DNA of 64,000 bases, taken from positions 15,024 to 79,023 of the forward strand of contig CBDFNQ010000022.1 of NCBI GenBank assembly GCA_965250225.1, read 5' to 3'. Every line of letters starts with the position of its first letter. Within the stretch, counting starts at the first letter, position 1. Source of the DNA: CBDEUK01 sp965250225. Lineage in GTDB: Bacteria; Pseudomonadota; Gammaproteobacteria; Eutrophobiales; Eutrophobiaceae. This document shows positions 56,819 through 64,000 of this stretch, one piece after another. Below the pieces are notes generated by a model. The model was not told the DNA's origin and ran no database searches. It worked only from the letters and a program-made list of their open reading frames with translations. Position numbers and translations under genes: made by a program.

Positions 56819-58015
56819 TTATTTTTCCTCTACCCTGACAGCAATCAATTCGACAAGCTGTCTTGCCAACTTGTCTTTTGCTGCCTTTGGCAGATCTTGT
56901 TGACCATTTTTCCAATAGATCTGCAATGCATTATCATCACTATCAAACGCCAAACCATTACCAACCTGGTTCGCAGCTATCATATCGAGTTGTTTTGTTG
57001 CCAACTTGGCCTTTGCATTTTGTTCTAATTTTTGTGTTTCTGCAGCAAAACCCACGGTAAAGGGCGTTGAATGTCTTGCTGAAACAGCGGCCAGTATATC
57101 CGCTGTTTTGCTCAGTGTCAGGGTTAAATCATCTGTGGCTTTCTTGATCTTATGATCAGCTATCTCTCCGAGTGTATAATCTGCAACCGCTGCTGCGGAA
57201 ATAAAAATACTCGATGTGTCTATCACTTCCATCACTGCTGTATACATCTCCCCTGCGCTCTCAATTTCCACATAGGAAACACGCTCGGGTTGTTCCAAAG
57301 CAGTCGGACCAGAAATTAATGTGACTTTAGCACCAGCCTCAACGGCTGCCTTGGCTATGGCATAACCCATCTTGCCGGAGCTGCGATTACTGAGATAACG
57401 GACGGGATCAATAGCTTCGCGCGTTGGACCTGCTGTGATCACCACATGATGGCCGGATAGAAGACCCGACGAGAAACTGGCATCAACTGCACGACAGATT
57501 TCCAATGGCTCAAGCATCCGTCCCGGGCCAACGTCGCCACAGGCCTGACTACCCTCATCAGGACCCAACAAGGTAAAGCCAAGCGTGTTCAATCGTTCTA
57601 CATTCGTCTGGGTTGCCGTATCTAGCCACATCTGTTGATTCATCGATGGAGCCAGGAAAACAGGAGCCGATGCCGCTAAAACAAGGGTTGATAACAAATC
57701 ATCCGCCTGGCCATTTGCCAACTTCGCCATAAAATTCGCACTGACAGGTGCAATCAAAATAACATCGGCCCAACGAGCTAATTCAATGTGTCCCATGGCC
57801 GCTTCAGCAGACTCATCAAGCAGCGAACGATAAACTGGATTGCCGGAAATCGCCTGAAAACTTAACGGCGTCACAAATTCACAGGCCGCATCGGTCATGA
57901 CAACACGCACCTCTGCACCATTCTCGCGCAAACGCCGAACCAGATCGCAACTCTTGTAAGCCGCAATCCCACCAGTAACACCAAGCAAAACCCGTTTATT
58001 TGTTAAGTTATTCAT
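56819..58015 (-). CDS. coaBC: bifunctional phosphopantothenoylcysteine decarboxylase / synthetase CoaBC
   Basis: Two consecutive steps of coenzyme A synthesis. The N-terminal flavoprotein CoaC (about 1-190) shows VLLGVTGGIAAYKSCDLVRR, the HxxxN-type APSMNQQMW and GSQACGDVGPGRMLEP with the catalytic cysteine. The C-terminal CoaB half has VVITAGPTREAIDPVRYLSN, SSGKMGYAIA, ISAAAVADY and KIKK. Length 398 is normal. It is divergent from radC, as usual. Confidence 0.97.
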   Translation of the reverse strand: MNNLTNKRVLLGVTGGIAAYKSCDLVRRLRENGAEVRVVMTDAACEFVTPLSFQAISGNPVYRSLLDESAEAAMGHIELARWADVILIAPVSANFMAKLANGQADDLLSTLVLAASAPVFLAPSMNQQMWLDTATQTNVERLNTLGFTLLGPDEGSQACGDVGPGRMLEPLEICRAVDASFSSGLLSGHHVVITAGPTREAIDPVRYLSNRSSGKMGYAIAKAAVEAGAKVTLISGPTALEQPERVSYVEIESAGEMYTAVMEVIDTSSIFISAAAVADYTLGEIADHKIKKATDDLTLTLSKTADILAAVSARHSTPFTVGFAAETQKLEQNAKAKLATKQLDMIAANQVGNGLAFDSDDNALQIYWKNGQQDLPKAAKDKLARQLVELIAVRVEEK

Positions 58016-58191
58016 AACTATCGCATTTTAACCTAAAACAACAGATTCTTCCTGTTCGATTCACATCAACATTCAGGTGGGTATTTCACCCATATGAAGG
58101 ATATTCATTGCACATGCTTCCGTGATAGTCTCAACCTTGATTCAGGGAAATAAGAAATATCAAAAACAATCAAATAAGGGATTATGAAAAA

Positions 58192-58866
58192 ATGAGTATT
58201 AATCATTGGCCTGAGGCGGAACGTCCACGGGAAAAATTATTACAAAAAGGACCATCTAGCTTATCCGATGCCGAGTTGCTGGCAATATTTTTGCGAACCG
58301 GCGTGCGAGGTATCAGTGCGGTTGATCTCGCACGTAAGCTACTGACAAAATTTCAAGCCTTAAAACCTCTGGTTGAAGCAACCCATGACGAATTCTGTCA
58401 AACCAACGGTCTTGGCACTGCAAAATACATCCAGCTTCAGGCAGCTATTGAATTGGGTAGACGCTACATCGAATCCAGCATCAAACGTCAGGATGCACTT
58501 TGTAATCCAGAAGACACACACAATTATCTCGCTCTCAGAATGAAATCCTATTCCTACGAAGTCTTTGCCTGTCTATTTCTCGATAACAAGAATCGGGTGA
58601 TTGAATACAAAGAATTATTCCGTGGAACGATTAACGGCGCGAGTGTTCATGCTCGGGAAGTGGTCAAGGAAGCTATGCTACACAATGCAGCGGCGGTGAT
58701 CTTTGCCCACAATCATCCATCGGGGGTTGCAGAACCCAGTGCCTCCGATATCGCCGTCACAGAGCGATTGAAAAAAGCATTGGCATTGATTGATATTAAA
58801 GTACTCGATCACATCATCGTCGGAGATGACAGATGTGTATCTTTCGCTGAACAAGGACTCCTATAA
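58192..58866 (+). CDS. radC: RadC family protein (JAB1/MPN-type)
   Basis: Protein of 224 residues with an N-terminal helix-hairpin-helix region (KGPSSLSDAELLAIFLRTG) and a C-terminal JAB domain with metal motif FAHNHPSGVAEPSASD. Biochemical role unresolved; not needed for recombination despite the name. The rpmB-rpmG genes that often follow radC are not present; the next 169 bases to pyrF hold no gene. Confidence 0.94.
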   Translation: MSINHWPEAERPREKLLQKGPSSLSDAELLAIFLRTGVRGISAVDLARKLLTKFQALKPLVEATHDEFCQTNGLGTAKYIQLQAAIELGRRYIESSIKRQDALCNPEDTHNYLALRMKSYSYEVFACLFLDNKNRVIEYKELFRGTINGASVHAREVVKEAMLHNAAAVIFAHNHPSGVAEPSASDIAVTERLKKALALIDIKVLDHIIVGDDRCVSFAEQGLL

Positions 58867-59035
58867 AAACTGGTGAAATCTATTGCGTGTGAAATCTATT
58901 ACGCTTGTTTATGCGGCGCTAAAAATCGGTTCAAAATGCTCATTTATCATATATAAACTCCGCTTTTTCACCGATAGTTATCTAGCCTAAACTGCGCTCA
59001 TAACGATTTCACGCAACCTTCTTAGTTTGAATCTT

Positions 59036-59761
59036 TTATTTTGCGAAAATATCCGCAATGGTCGCCTGAATAGATTCCGCCATTTGACGTGGGTTTTCGG
59101 CATCCTTAATCGGTCGACCGACAACAATATAATCCGCACCATTACGAAATGCCTGTTCTACATTCACCGTGCGTTTTTGATCGTCGTCATTGTCGACTGG
59201 ACGAATCCCCGGCGTGATCACTAATAGTCGTTTATCGATGTTTTTACGTAAAGCTGGTGCTTCCAGACCCGAAGAAATCACTCCATCACAACCGGATTCC
59301 AGAGCACGACGCGCACGGGATAACACCAGGTCTTCTACATCACACTGAAAGCCCAGATCATCCAGATCACCTCGATCAAGACTGGTTAACGCGGTCACTG
59401 CCAGGATCTTCACATCACCCTTGGCTTCAGCCGCCGCACGCATGATGGCATCGTTACCATGAATGGTGGCAAAACTGGCGCCATATTGACTCAATTGCCG
59501 AACAGCTGATTGAACCGTTTGCGGCACATCAAAAAATTTCAGATCGACAAAGACCTTTTTGTCCTTATCCAGCAACCACTGCAATAATTCAAAATAATCA
59601 CCTGCCATAAGCAGTTCCAGACCAATCTTATAGAAACTGACAGCCTCACCCAGTTCCTCAACCAGTGCTTTAGCACGGTCACTGTCGGACACATCCATGG
59701 CAAAAATAAGACGTTCATGGGCAGAGATGTTTTTATCGGATAAAAAATTTTCGTCAGACAT
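59036..59761 (-). CDS. pyrF: orotidine 5'-phosphate decarboxylase
   Basis: Final step of UMP synthesis. The 241 residues show LIFAMDVSDSDRAKALV, the catalytic DLKFFDVPQTVQSAV, ATIHGNDAIMRAA, GVISSGLEAPALR and VITPGIRP plus VVGRPIKDAENPR. The start ATG at 59761 adds about 15 residues before homology begins; a later start is not obvious. Confidence 0.96.
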   Translation of the reverse strand: MSDENFLSDKNISAHERLIFAMDVSDSDRAKALVEELGEAVSFYKIGLELLMAGDYFELLQWLLDKDKKVFVDLKFFDVPQTVQSAVRQLSQYGASFATIHGNDAIMRAAAEAKGDVKILAVTALTSLDRGDLDDLGFQCDVEDLVLSRARRALESGCDGVISSGLEAPALRKNIDKRLLVITPGIRPVDNDDDQKRTVNVEQAFRNGADYIVVGRPIKDAENPRQMAESIQATIADIFAK

Positions 59762-59870
59762 AAAATATTTTCAACTCATGTGAATGAACATTGCTTTGTT
59801 TACAGAATAATATTAATTAATTTTTTGGCAATTAATTTTAGAGTGACCCTAACTAAAGCGATCCAGGATA

Positions 59871-59893
59871 AATCTGACTTCAGTCTAACACCG
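59871..59893. repeat. REP-like palindrome downstream of the RAYT gene
   Basis: AATCTGACTTCAGTCTAACACCG matches the palindromes inside the RAYT gene at 60099-60122 and 60150-60174 with a few changes, one left arm being decayed. It lies about 40 bases past the stop codon of the transposase. Confidence 0.65.
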
Positions 59894-59933
59894 CATATGC
59901 TAGCTGCGCATTCTCGCTAGCTTCAATAAAAAT

Positions 59934-60599
59934 TCAGGGTTCCCAACCGCCTGGCTCTTCTCTATTCCCCGGCTTATTTGAACAAGTGTTTTCCTGTCCA
60001 GTGCTTCCTGAAATAAAAGATCGATAGCATTCATAGCGTTTACCCTGTTCTTTTGACAAGGCCAAATAAACTGGATGTGGGGTTAAAAGACCTTGATTGG
60101 TGTCTGATTTCAGTCTGATACGTAAGGTATCGTGGTTATTCTCTCGACAGGTGTCTGACTTCAGCCTGACACCGATCAAGCCAACACCCGAATTCTCACA
60201 ATAACTCGACCATGGATATTCTCCCAGTTGTTCAACCATGCTAGCGCGCACCGGATTCAATTCAATGTAACGGTAACATTTCAACAGATAATCATCTGAA
60301 TCAATTAAGGAAATTTTATAACGTCCCTCCCAGGGTGAACCACTCCGTCGATAACACTTATTAAAATATCGTGCATAATGCCCACCTACGTACTGCATCA
60401 TTTTAGGTAAACTGTCTTCAGATCCAGGACTTGCCAGAAGATGAATGTGATTGGTCATCAGCACCCATGCGTGAAGCGCAACACGGTATTCCTGGCAGGC
60501 CGAAGCCAGACACTCAACAAAATATTGATAATCAACCTTGCGGGCAACAATCGGAGCACGATTATGTCCACGCTTGACCAAATGTGGGTTGATCGGCAA
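59934..60599 (-). CDS. rayT: REP-associated tyrosine transposase (RAYT, IS200-like Y1 family)
   Basis: Single-strand transposase homologue of 221 residues. The HUH motif appears as VLMTNHIHLLASPG near 46-59, catalytic Tyr region as GGHYARYFNKCYRRSGSPWEGRYK, then YRYIELNPVRASMV and YPWSSYCEN, all typical of the family. The C-terminal 65 residues are atypical: they are encoded across two copies of a REP-like palindrome, producing a duplicated RLKSDT peptide (GVRLKSDTC and IRLKSDTN). The same palindrome occurs outside the gene, so the enzyme lies among its probable targets. Confidence 0.9.
   Translation of the reverse strand: MPINPHLVKRGHNRAPIVARKVDYQYFVECLASACQEYRVALHAWVLMTNHIHLLASPGSEDSLPKMMQYVGGHYARYFNKCYRRSGSPWEGRYKISLIDSDDYLLKCYRYIELNPVRASMVEQLGEYPWSSYCENSGVGLIGVRLKSDTCRENNHDTLRIRLKSDTNQGLLTPHPVYLALSKEQGKRYECYRSFISGSTGQENTCSNKPGNREEPGGWEP
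60099..60122. repeat. REP-like palindrome within the RAYT coding region, copy A
   Basis: Left arm GGTGTCTGA, core TTTCAG, right arm TCTGATACG. It is translated on the minus strand as part of the second RLKSDT of the transposase tail. Confidence 0.7.
60150..60174. repeat. REP-like palindrome within the RAYT coding region, copy B
   Basis: Left arm GGTGTCTGA and right arm CCTGACACC form the most complete palindrome of the set. It encodes the first RLKSDT of the transposase tail on the minus strand. Confidence 0.75.
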
Positions 60600-60674
60600 T
60601 GAACAAACGGGGCTTTCTCGGCATCCTTGCTTACTTCTTTGTTATTTTATTCTCAATTTTAACGCCAGTTTATC

Positions 60675-60738
60675 TCTGACACCAATAAAATTAGAAATGA
60701 ATAAAAACAATGGTTTATCTTAAAAGGTGTCTGACGCG
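60675..60738. repeat. REP half-sites upstream of the RAYT gene
   Basis: TCTGACACC (60675-60683) and GGTGTCTGA (60726-60734) are the right and left arms of the same REP motif in reversed order, 42 bases apart. They suggest decayed or rearranged REP units. The rest of the 60600-60849 gap shows no gene. Confidence 0.5.
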
Positions 60739-60849
60739 AATGCATCTGCAAACGTTTGCGGGGATCTTCCAGCAGATAGGCGTTTACACCATAGTGCACG
60801 CCAATTATTGAATATATAAACTGTTAAATTATTTCTGTGTGCTTATAGG

Positions 60850-61437
60850 CTATTCATAACCCTCGACGAAAGATTTTAATCCCTCTTGCACCAGGTCATA
60901 GGTCTTATCGATGTTAGCGGCAATTTCACCTTCCAAGACATTTAAGCCAGCTAAAATATTACGCGCCTCGGCAAAACCGGTTTCTATACCACTACGAATT
61001 ATATCCGTGAAAGCGACCAGGGCTTCTTCTTGATCCATTTCGGGATGTTGTTGCAGATATTGGTCGAAAAATGCCGTACTCAATGAAACAATGCGTTCAG
61101 CTGTTGCCTCAGGACTGACATCTATTCCCGAATCATAAGCGGTTTGGATCGCATTATCGCCCAGCGTGCCTTTCAATGCCTCATTAATGCCTTCAAGTGC
61201 CGTTTTTAACACTAAAGACATTGATTCGTTACCGGTAGAAATGCTCATATCAACCGCTGATTGCAATATGGCAGCATTTTGCTGATTCTTCACGACCGCA
61301 GACATAGACGCATGGGGTTTTTCAGCATTTTTTGTATGCGCCATATCAGATACTTCACGACCCATGGGATCATTGACCTTTTTATTATCTGATTTAGCTA
61401 ATGTGCGAACATCTTGACTGAATGTTTGGATATCCAT
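60850..61437 (-). CDS. DUF5610-like hypothetical protein
   Basis: Protein of 195 residues without signal peptide or membrane segment. The C-terminal half (FFDQYLQQHPEMDQEEALVA, GIETGFAEARNILAGL, ANIDKTYDLVQEGLKSF) resembles the DUF5610 domain; no function is known. The N-terminus is polar and probably disordered. I start at ATG 61437, which has an AGAGGT ribosome site 7 bases upstream; a longer reading to 61473 lacks one. It stands alone at the edge of the mobile region. Confidence 0.7.
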   Translation of the reverse strand: MDIQTFSQDVRTLAKSDNKKVNDPMGREVSDMAHTKNAEKPHASMSAVVKNQQNAAILQSAVDMSISTGNESMSLVLKTALEGINEALKGTLGDNAIQTAYDSGIDVSPEATAERIVSLSTAFFDQYLQQHPEMDQEEALVAFTDIIRSGIETGFAEARNILAGLNVLEGEIAANIDKTYDLVQEGLKSFVEGYE

Positions 61438-61567
61438 TTTGACCTCTTCTGGATAGCAAGACTGGAACATCATGATATCGGCGGACTGAGTAAAAACTTG
61501 AGGAGTTTTTGCACGTATTGAGTTGCACTGGCTGCCTCAGATTCAGTGTGCCGGTGCTGCTTTAAAG

Positions 61568-61846
61568 GGTTCTGACCCTGAGGTATCCCCACGAATTACT
61601 TGAATGTTATGTGTAATTTCAATGAATTATAATAATACACTTAAATATAGCCATAAAATGATATGTGACTCTCCTTTAGAAAGTGTGACCTCATTTCATA
61701 GTAAATGATAGTCTCTGTCTCGACGTGTATTCACTCAAGCTGAAAGACAGCATAAGTATATCAACGGTATATTTGCCTATTTTTATAACTCATTGTTTTT
61801 GATCGAAAATTTATTAAAATTCGTGGGATACCTCAGGTTCTGACCC
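61568..61846. mobile_element. MITE-like element with 11-base target duplication
   Basis: Terminal inverted repeats TGAGGTATCCCCACGAATT (61579-61597) and AATTCGTGGGATACCTCA (61818-61835) match over their full length except one extra C. They are bounded on both sides by the direct repeat GGTTCTGACCC (61568-61578 and 61836-61846). The 257-base body is AT-rich with no ORF, so this is a non-autonomous insertion. The duplicated target is itself nearly palindromic (GGGTTCTGACCC). The helper transposase is not evident. Confidence 0.8.
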
Positions 61847-61865
61847 GAATGGCACTTACTTATTA

Positions 61866-62099
61866 ATGGTACAAGCCGCGACGTTGCGCGATGTGTCGCC
61901 CAGACAAATAAGTTTTAAACATACTGTGCAGTTGTGGTTGGCCTGGAGCCAACAACCGGCTGCATTAAACATGGAGGCCAATCAGGTGATCCAATCACCA
62001 ATTCAAAACGCTGTTGTAATTGCCTCACAGTGGGCAGCTATTCATTTTCTTGGGCAGGATAGAAGGCTAAGAGCCAGACCTGACCCCGTGGTTCTGTAG
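61866..62099 (+). pseudogene. C-terminal remnant of an IS4-family transposase
   Basis: A 77-codon frame whose first half, SPRQISFKHTVQLWLAWSQQ, matches the region after the last catalytic residue of IS4-family DDE transposases. The sequence after AALN diverges, and the upstream catalytic part is missing. It begins 20 bases beyond the MITE-like element. A separate IS4-type N-terminal piece lies at 62364; the order is wrong for a single simply interrupted gene. Confidence 0.6.
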
Positions 62100-62300
62100 G
62101 AGTTATTTTCTTATAAATCAATAGGATAACATTGTAATCGGTGTGTTAATTGAGATGGGAAGTTTTAGGCATCAGGTAAATAACACTGTAAAAACAGTGA
62201 TTGACGATTTTTACAAACCTATACTGCTCTTTACCGGAACAACTATAACTTATTGACTTTAAATGAGTTTATTTCTTAAGCCCAAGCATATGAAAAGAAA

Positions 62301-62361
62301 AGGCTGCTCCAATGATAAACTGATTGCGACTAAACAAATGAGCAATCACCGGAGGCAGCCT
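62301..62361 (+). promoter_or_regulatory. leader inverted repeat sequestering the IS4 transposase ribosome site
   Basis: AGGCTGCTCC (62301-62310) pairs with GGAGGCAGCCT (62351-62361), which contains the GGAGG ribosome site 8 bases before the transposase ATG. In a long read-through transcript this hairpin would hide the ribosome site, a known way for insertion sequences to limit transposase production. The 62100-62300 stretch before it has no gene. Confidence 0.55.
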
Positions 62362-62363
62362 TA

Positions 62364-63020
62364 ATGTTCATTAAATAACAAACTTGCACAGTGTGAACAA
62401 CAACGAATCCAACATTATGTACAAAATAGCGATGCCTATCGCTTCTTTAATATACTGACAAGCCCTGAACTGTTGTCCACAGTTGAAGCTTTACTGCCTG
62501 AACATCGAGAGCGACTGTTTCCACCCACAGAAACATTATCAATGTTTTTAGCACAAGCATTGAGTCAAGATCGTTCTTGCCAGAATGCGGTTAACGATGC
62601 CGCCGTCAAAAGGCTTGTCGGGAGACTATCACCGTGCAGCACACAGACCGGCGGCTATTGTCGGGCGAGACAACGCTTGCCGTTAACACTCGTGTCTTCG
62701 TTGACACATCAAACAGGTCAACTCATTGATAATCAGGTGCCTGTTGAATGGCGTTGGCAAGGCAGGCCTGTTCGTCTTATTGATGGTACAACGATAACGA
62801 TGCCAGACACCTTGGAAAATCAAACCGCCTATCCACAACTCAATGGACAAAAACCGGGATTAGGCTCCCCGATTTGTCGCATTGTGGGCATTATCTGTTT
62901 GTCGAGCGGAGCACTTTTAAATGCCGCCATCGGGCCCTGCAAAGGGAAAGGGTCGAGCGAACAAGATTTGCTTCGTACGATTCAGGCGTCATTTAATGGT
63001 GGTGAGCTTGTCTTGGGGCC
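62364..63020 (+). pseudogene. IS4-family transposase, N-terminal part, interrupted
   Basis: DDE transposase fragment. Family blocks: LAQCEQQRIQHYVQNSDAYR, YCRARQRLPLTLVSSL, LIDGTTITMPDTLENQTAYP (first catalytic Asp) and GKGSSEQDLLRTI. Homology stops after NGGELVLG near 63020, where an IS5-type fragment begins, so the second catalytic Asp and Glu are gone. The ATG at 62364 is out of frame with the rest by one base (ATGTTCATT instead of ATGTCATT), so the gene is doubly broken unless that T is an error. Confidence 0.8.
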
Positions 63021-63361
63021 CTGTTTCGCTATTTGACGAGCGTTGTTGGATGCAATGGCAGGTCGTGCTGTAATTGCTCATAACCACAAAAATATTGCCA
63101 ATAAGGGTTTTCAACCCAACGCTCAACAACGCTTTCGTCACTTTCATCAAAGGTATATTTCAAGTAGTGAAGGCTCGCCAATAAACGGATCGGTAATGCC
63201 GGGTGACCACAGCCTATACTGTAAACAACGTCGATTTTATCTTCAATGCGTGACCAATTGATTTCGTTGGCTAGACGACACAATGGATGTGACATTTTGA
63301 GTATTTGAGAGAGCTGGGCGCGGTATAAATCAGGGTGATTATCAGGTGTCTTTGGCTTCAT
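63021..63361 (-). pseudogene. IS5-family transposase, N-terminal fragment
   Basis: Starts MKPKTPDNHPDLYRAQLSQI and contains LPIRLLASLHYLKYTFDESD and VVERWVENPYWQYFCG, the N-terminal domain of IS5-type transposases. After PTTLVK the conserved tryptophan codon TGG is TAG, an amber stop, and homology ends about 10 bases later at the junction with the IS4 fragment. The catalytic core is absent. Confidence 0.8.
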
Positions 63362-63396
63362 AGTTCGCAAGGTTTTAAGTGCTATGACTTGTTTTC

Positions 63397-63609
63397 TTGC
63401 AAATTATTTTACCTTTATTAAGAAATTTATTCTTTGTTATTAATGGCTTATGTGCTCTTCAGGGGCGACTAGTTAATATCGGAAACTATTTCGATAGCTT
63501 ACTAGCCTTTATCAAACATGGTTTAAATGTACAGTTCATCAATACAAAATATTCAGATATTTTAATAGTAGAAGAATGCCCGAATAAGTTACTTGATAAA
63601 TTCAGATAA
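63397..63609 (+). pseudogene. 3' remnant of a LOG-family (TIGR00730) nucleotide hydrolase gene
   Basis: A 70-codon frame opening right after the IS5 fragment. LVNIGNYFDSLLAFIKHG and SDILIVEECPNKLLDKF resemble the C-terminal end of LOG-type phosphoribohydrolases (NxxGYYDPLL, then LLLVADDPEELL). The Rossmann N-terminal half with the catalytic motif is missing, presumably displaced by the IS insertions. Similarity is short, so the assignment is tentative. Confidence 0.5.
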
Positions 63610-63630
63610 TATTCCGCTTAGTAGTCAGTA

Positions 63631-64000
63631 TTATTCTCTATAATAAGGCTTCCCAAGCGCTGATGGCGCTTCCGACTTTGCTTTGCCCCACATCATTGCC
63701 AATATCGCAACAACATAAGGTAGTGCCAACAAAAATTGATGTGGAAAACTAATACCAATCGCCTGCACATGTAGCTGGAATGTACTCAGCATTGCAAAAA
63801 TCAACGCGGCAACCACAATCCGATAAGGCAACCAATTACCAGCGATGACTATCACTATCGCTAGCCAGCCTCGTCCCGCGACCATATCGGGGACATACCG
63901 TACTGATGAGCCTATACTTACAAACGCACCCGCAAGCCCAGCCATTGCACCGCCAAATAATACTGCCGCGTATTGACGAACAACAATATTTAGACCTTTC
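63631..64000 (-). CDS. ABC transporter inner membrane permease, nucleoside/BMP type (partial)
   Basis: C-terminal part of a polytopic permease; the reading frame stays open to the end of the window, so the gene begins beyond it. AGLAGAFVSIGS, YVPDMVAGRGWLAIVIVIAG, LSTFQLHVQAIGISFPHQFL and LPYVVAILAMM match BMP-family transporters (YufQ / NupQ-like) that import purine nucleosides. About four membrane helices are visible in this part. Confidence 0.8.
   Translation of the reverse strand, partial: KGLNIVVRQYAAVLFGGAMAGLAGAFVSIGSSVRYVPDMVAGRGWLAIVIVIAGNWLPYRIVVAALIFAMLSTFQLHVQAIGISFPHQFLLALPYVVAILAMMWGKAKSEAPSALGKPYYRE

Noticed and set aside
58078..58094. Small hairpin TGGGT..ACCCA upstream of radC
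   Set aside because: Five-base stem without T-run or known operator; likely chance.
59036..59761. CRISPR or tandem repeats in the accessory end
   Set aside because: Repeats found there are palindromic REP-like units without regular spacing or spacers.

Overview
This window is chromosomal DNA from a gammaproteobacterium outside the Enterobacterales, AT-leaning by eye. The evidence is gene content and order: the pilB-pilC-pilD-coaE-zapD-yacG run, argJ-secA, a complete division and cell wall (dcw) cluster, yqgE-ruvX-pyrR-pyrB-pyrC' and pilT-pilU-yggS-proC-yggT all follow the arrangement known from Pseudomonas and its relatives. A lone pqqA gene suggests PQQ-dependent dehydrogenases, as in methylotrophs, but genus and order cannot be fixed from the sequence alone.

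Layout. 1-2.8 kb: clpB behind a textbook sigma-32 promoter. 3-8.5 kb: type IV pilus assembly genes pilB, pilC and pilD, followed by coaE, zapD and yacG. 8.5-8.8 kb: a non-coding stretch packed with hairpins. 8.8-13.8 kb (minus strand): a MutT-ThiE-like fusion, argJ and secA. 13.9-16.3 kb: an M23 peptidase, dciA and lpxC. 16.4-34 kb (minus strand): the dcw cluster, transcribed mraZ-rsmH-ftsL-ftsI-murE-murF-mraY-murD-ftsW-murG-murC-murB-ddlB-ftsQ-ftsA-ftsZ, with a sigma-70-like promoter and three MraZ boxes in front of mraZ. 34-39 kb: cca, slt, a TauE/SafE permease, yqgE and ruvX. 39.6-44 kb: pyrimidine genes (pyrR, pyrB, a catalytically dead pyrC', a PyrK-like protein) and a TrmB-like methyltransferase. 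44.2 kb: the 24-codon pqqA. 44.4-48.1 kb: a PilZ protein and three tandem PilT/PilU-type ATPases. 48.3-59.8 kb: yggS, proC, yggT, an ExoIII/Crc-type nuclease, pyrE, a secreted coiled-coil protein, slmA, argB, a membrane-anchored AlgC, coaBC, radC and pyrF. 59.9-64 kb: an accessory end with a REP-associated transposase carrying its own REP-like repeats, a DUF5610-like gene, a MITE-like element, IS4 and IS5 remnants, a LOG-family gene remnant and the end of an ABC permease gene.

The core functions fit together as growth, envelope and surface motility: peptidoglycan precursor synthesis and septation (dcw), lipid A commitment (lpxC), protein export (secA), CoA and pyrimidine supply, and pilus extension and retraction.

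The most striking anomaly is that four genes in 13.6-34 kb (secA, lpxC, rsmH, mraZ) each contain exactly one extra base, three of them in A/T runs. Removing one base from each restores proteins of the expected length. Homopolymer error in the assembly is the simplest explanation; transcriptional slippage at the A8 run of secA is the interesting alternative. No rRNA, tRNA or CRISPR array was seen.
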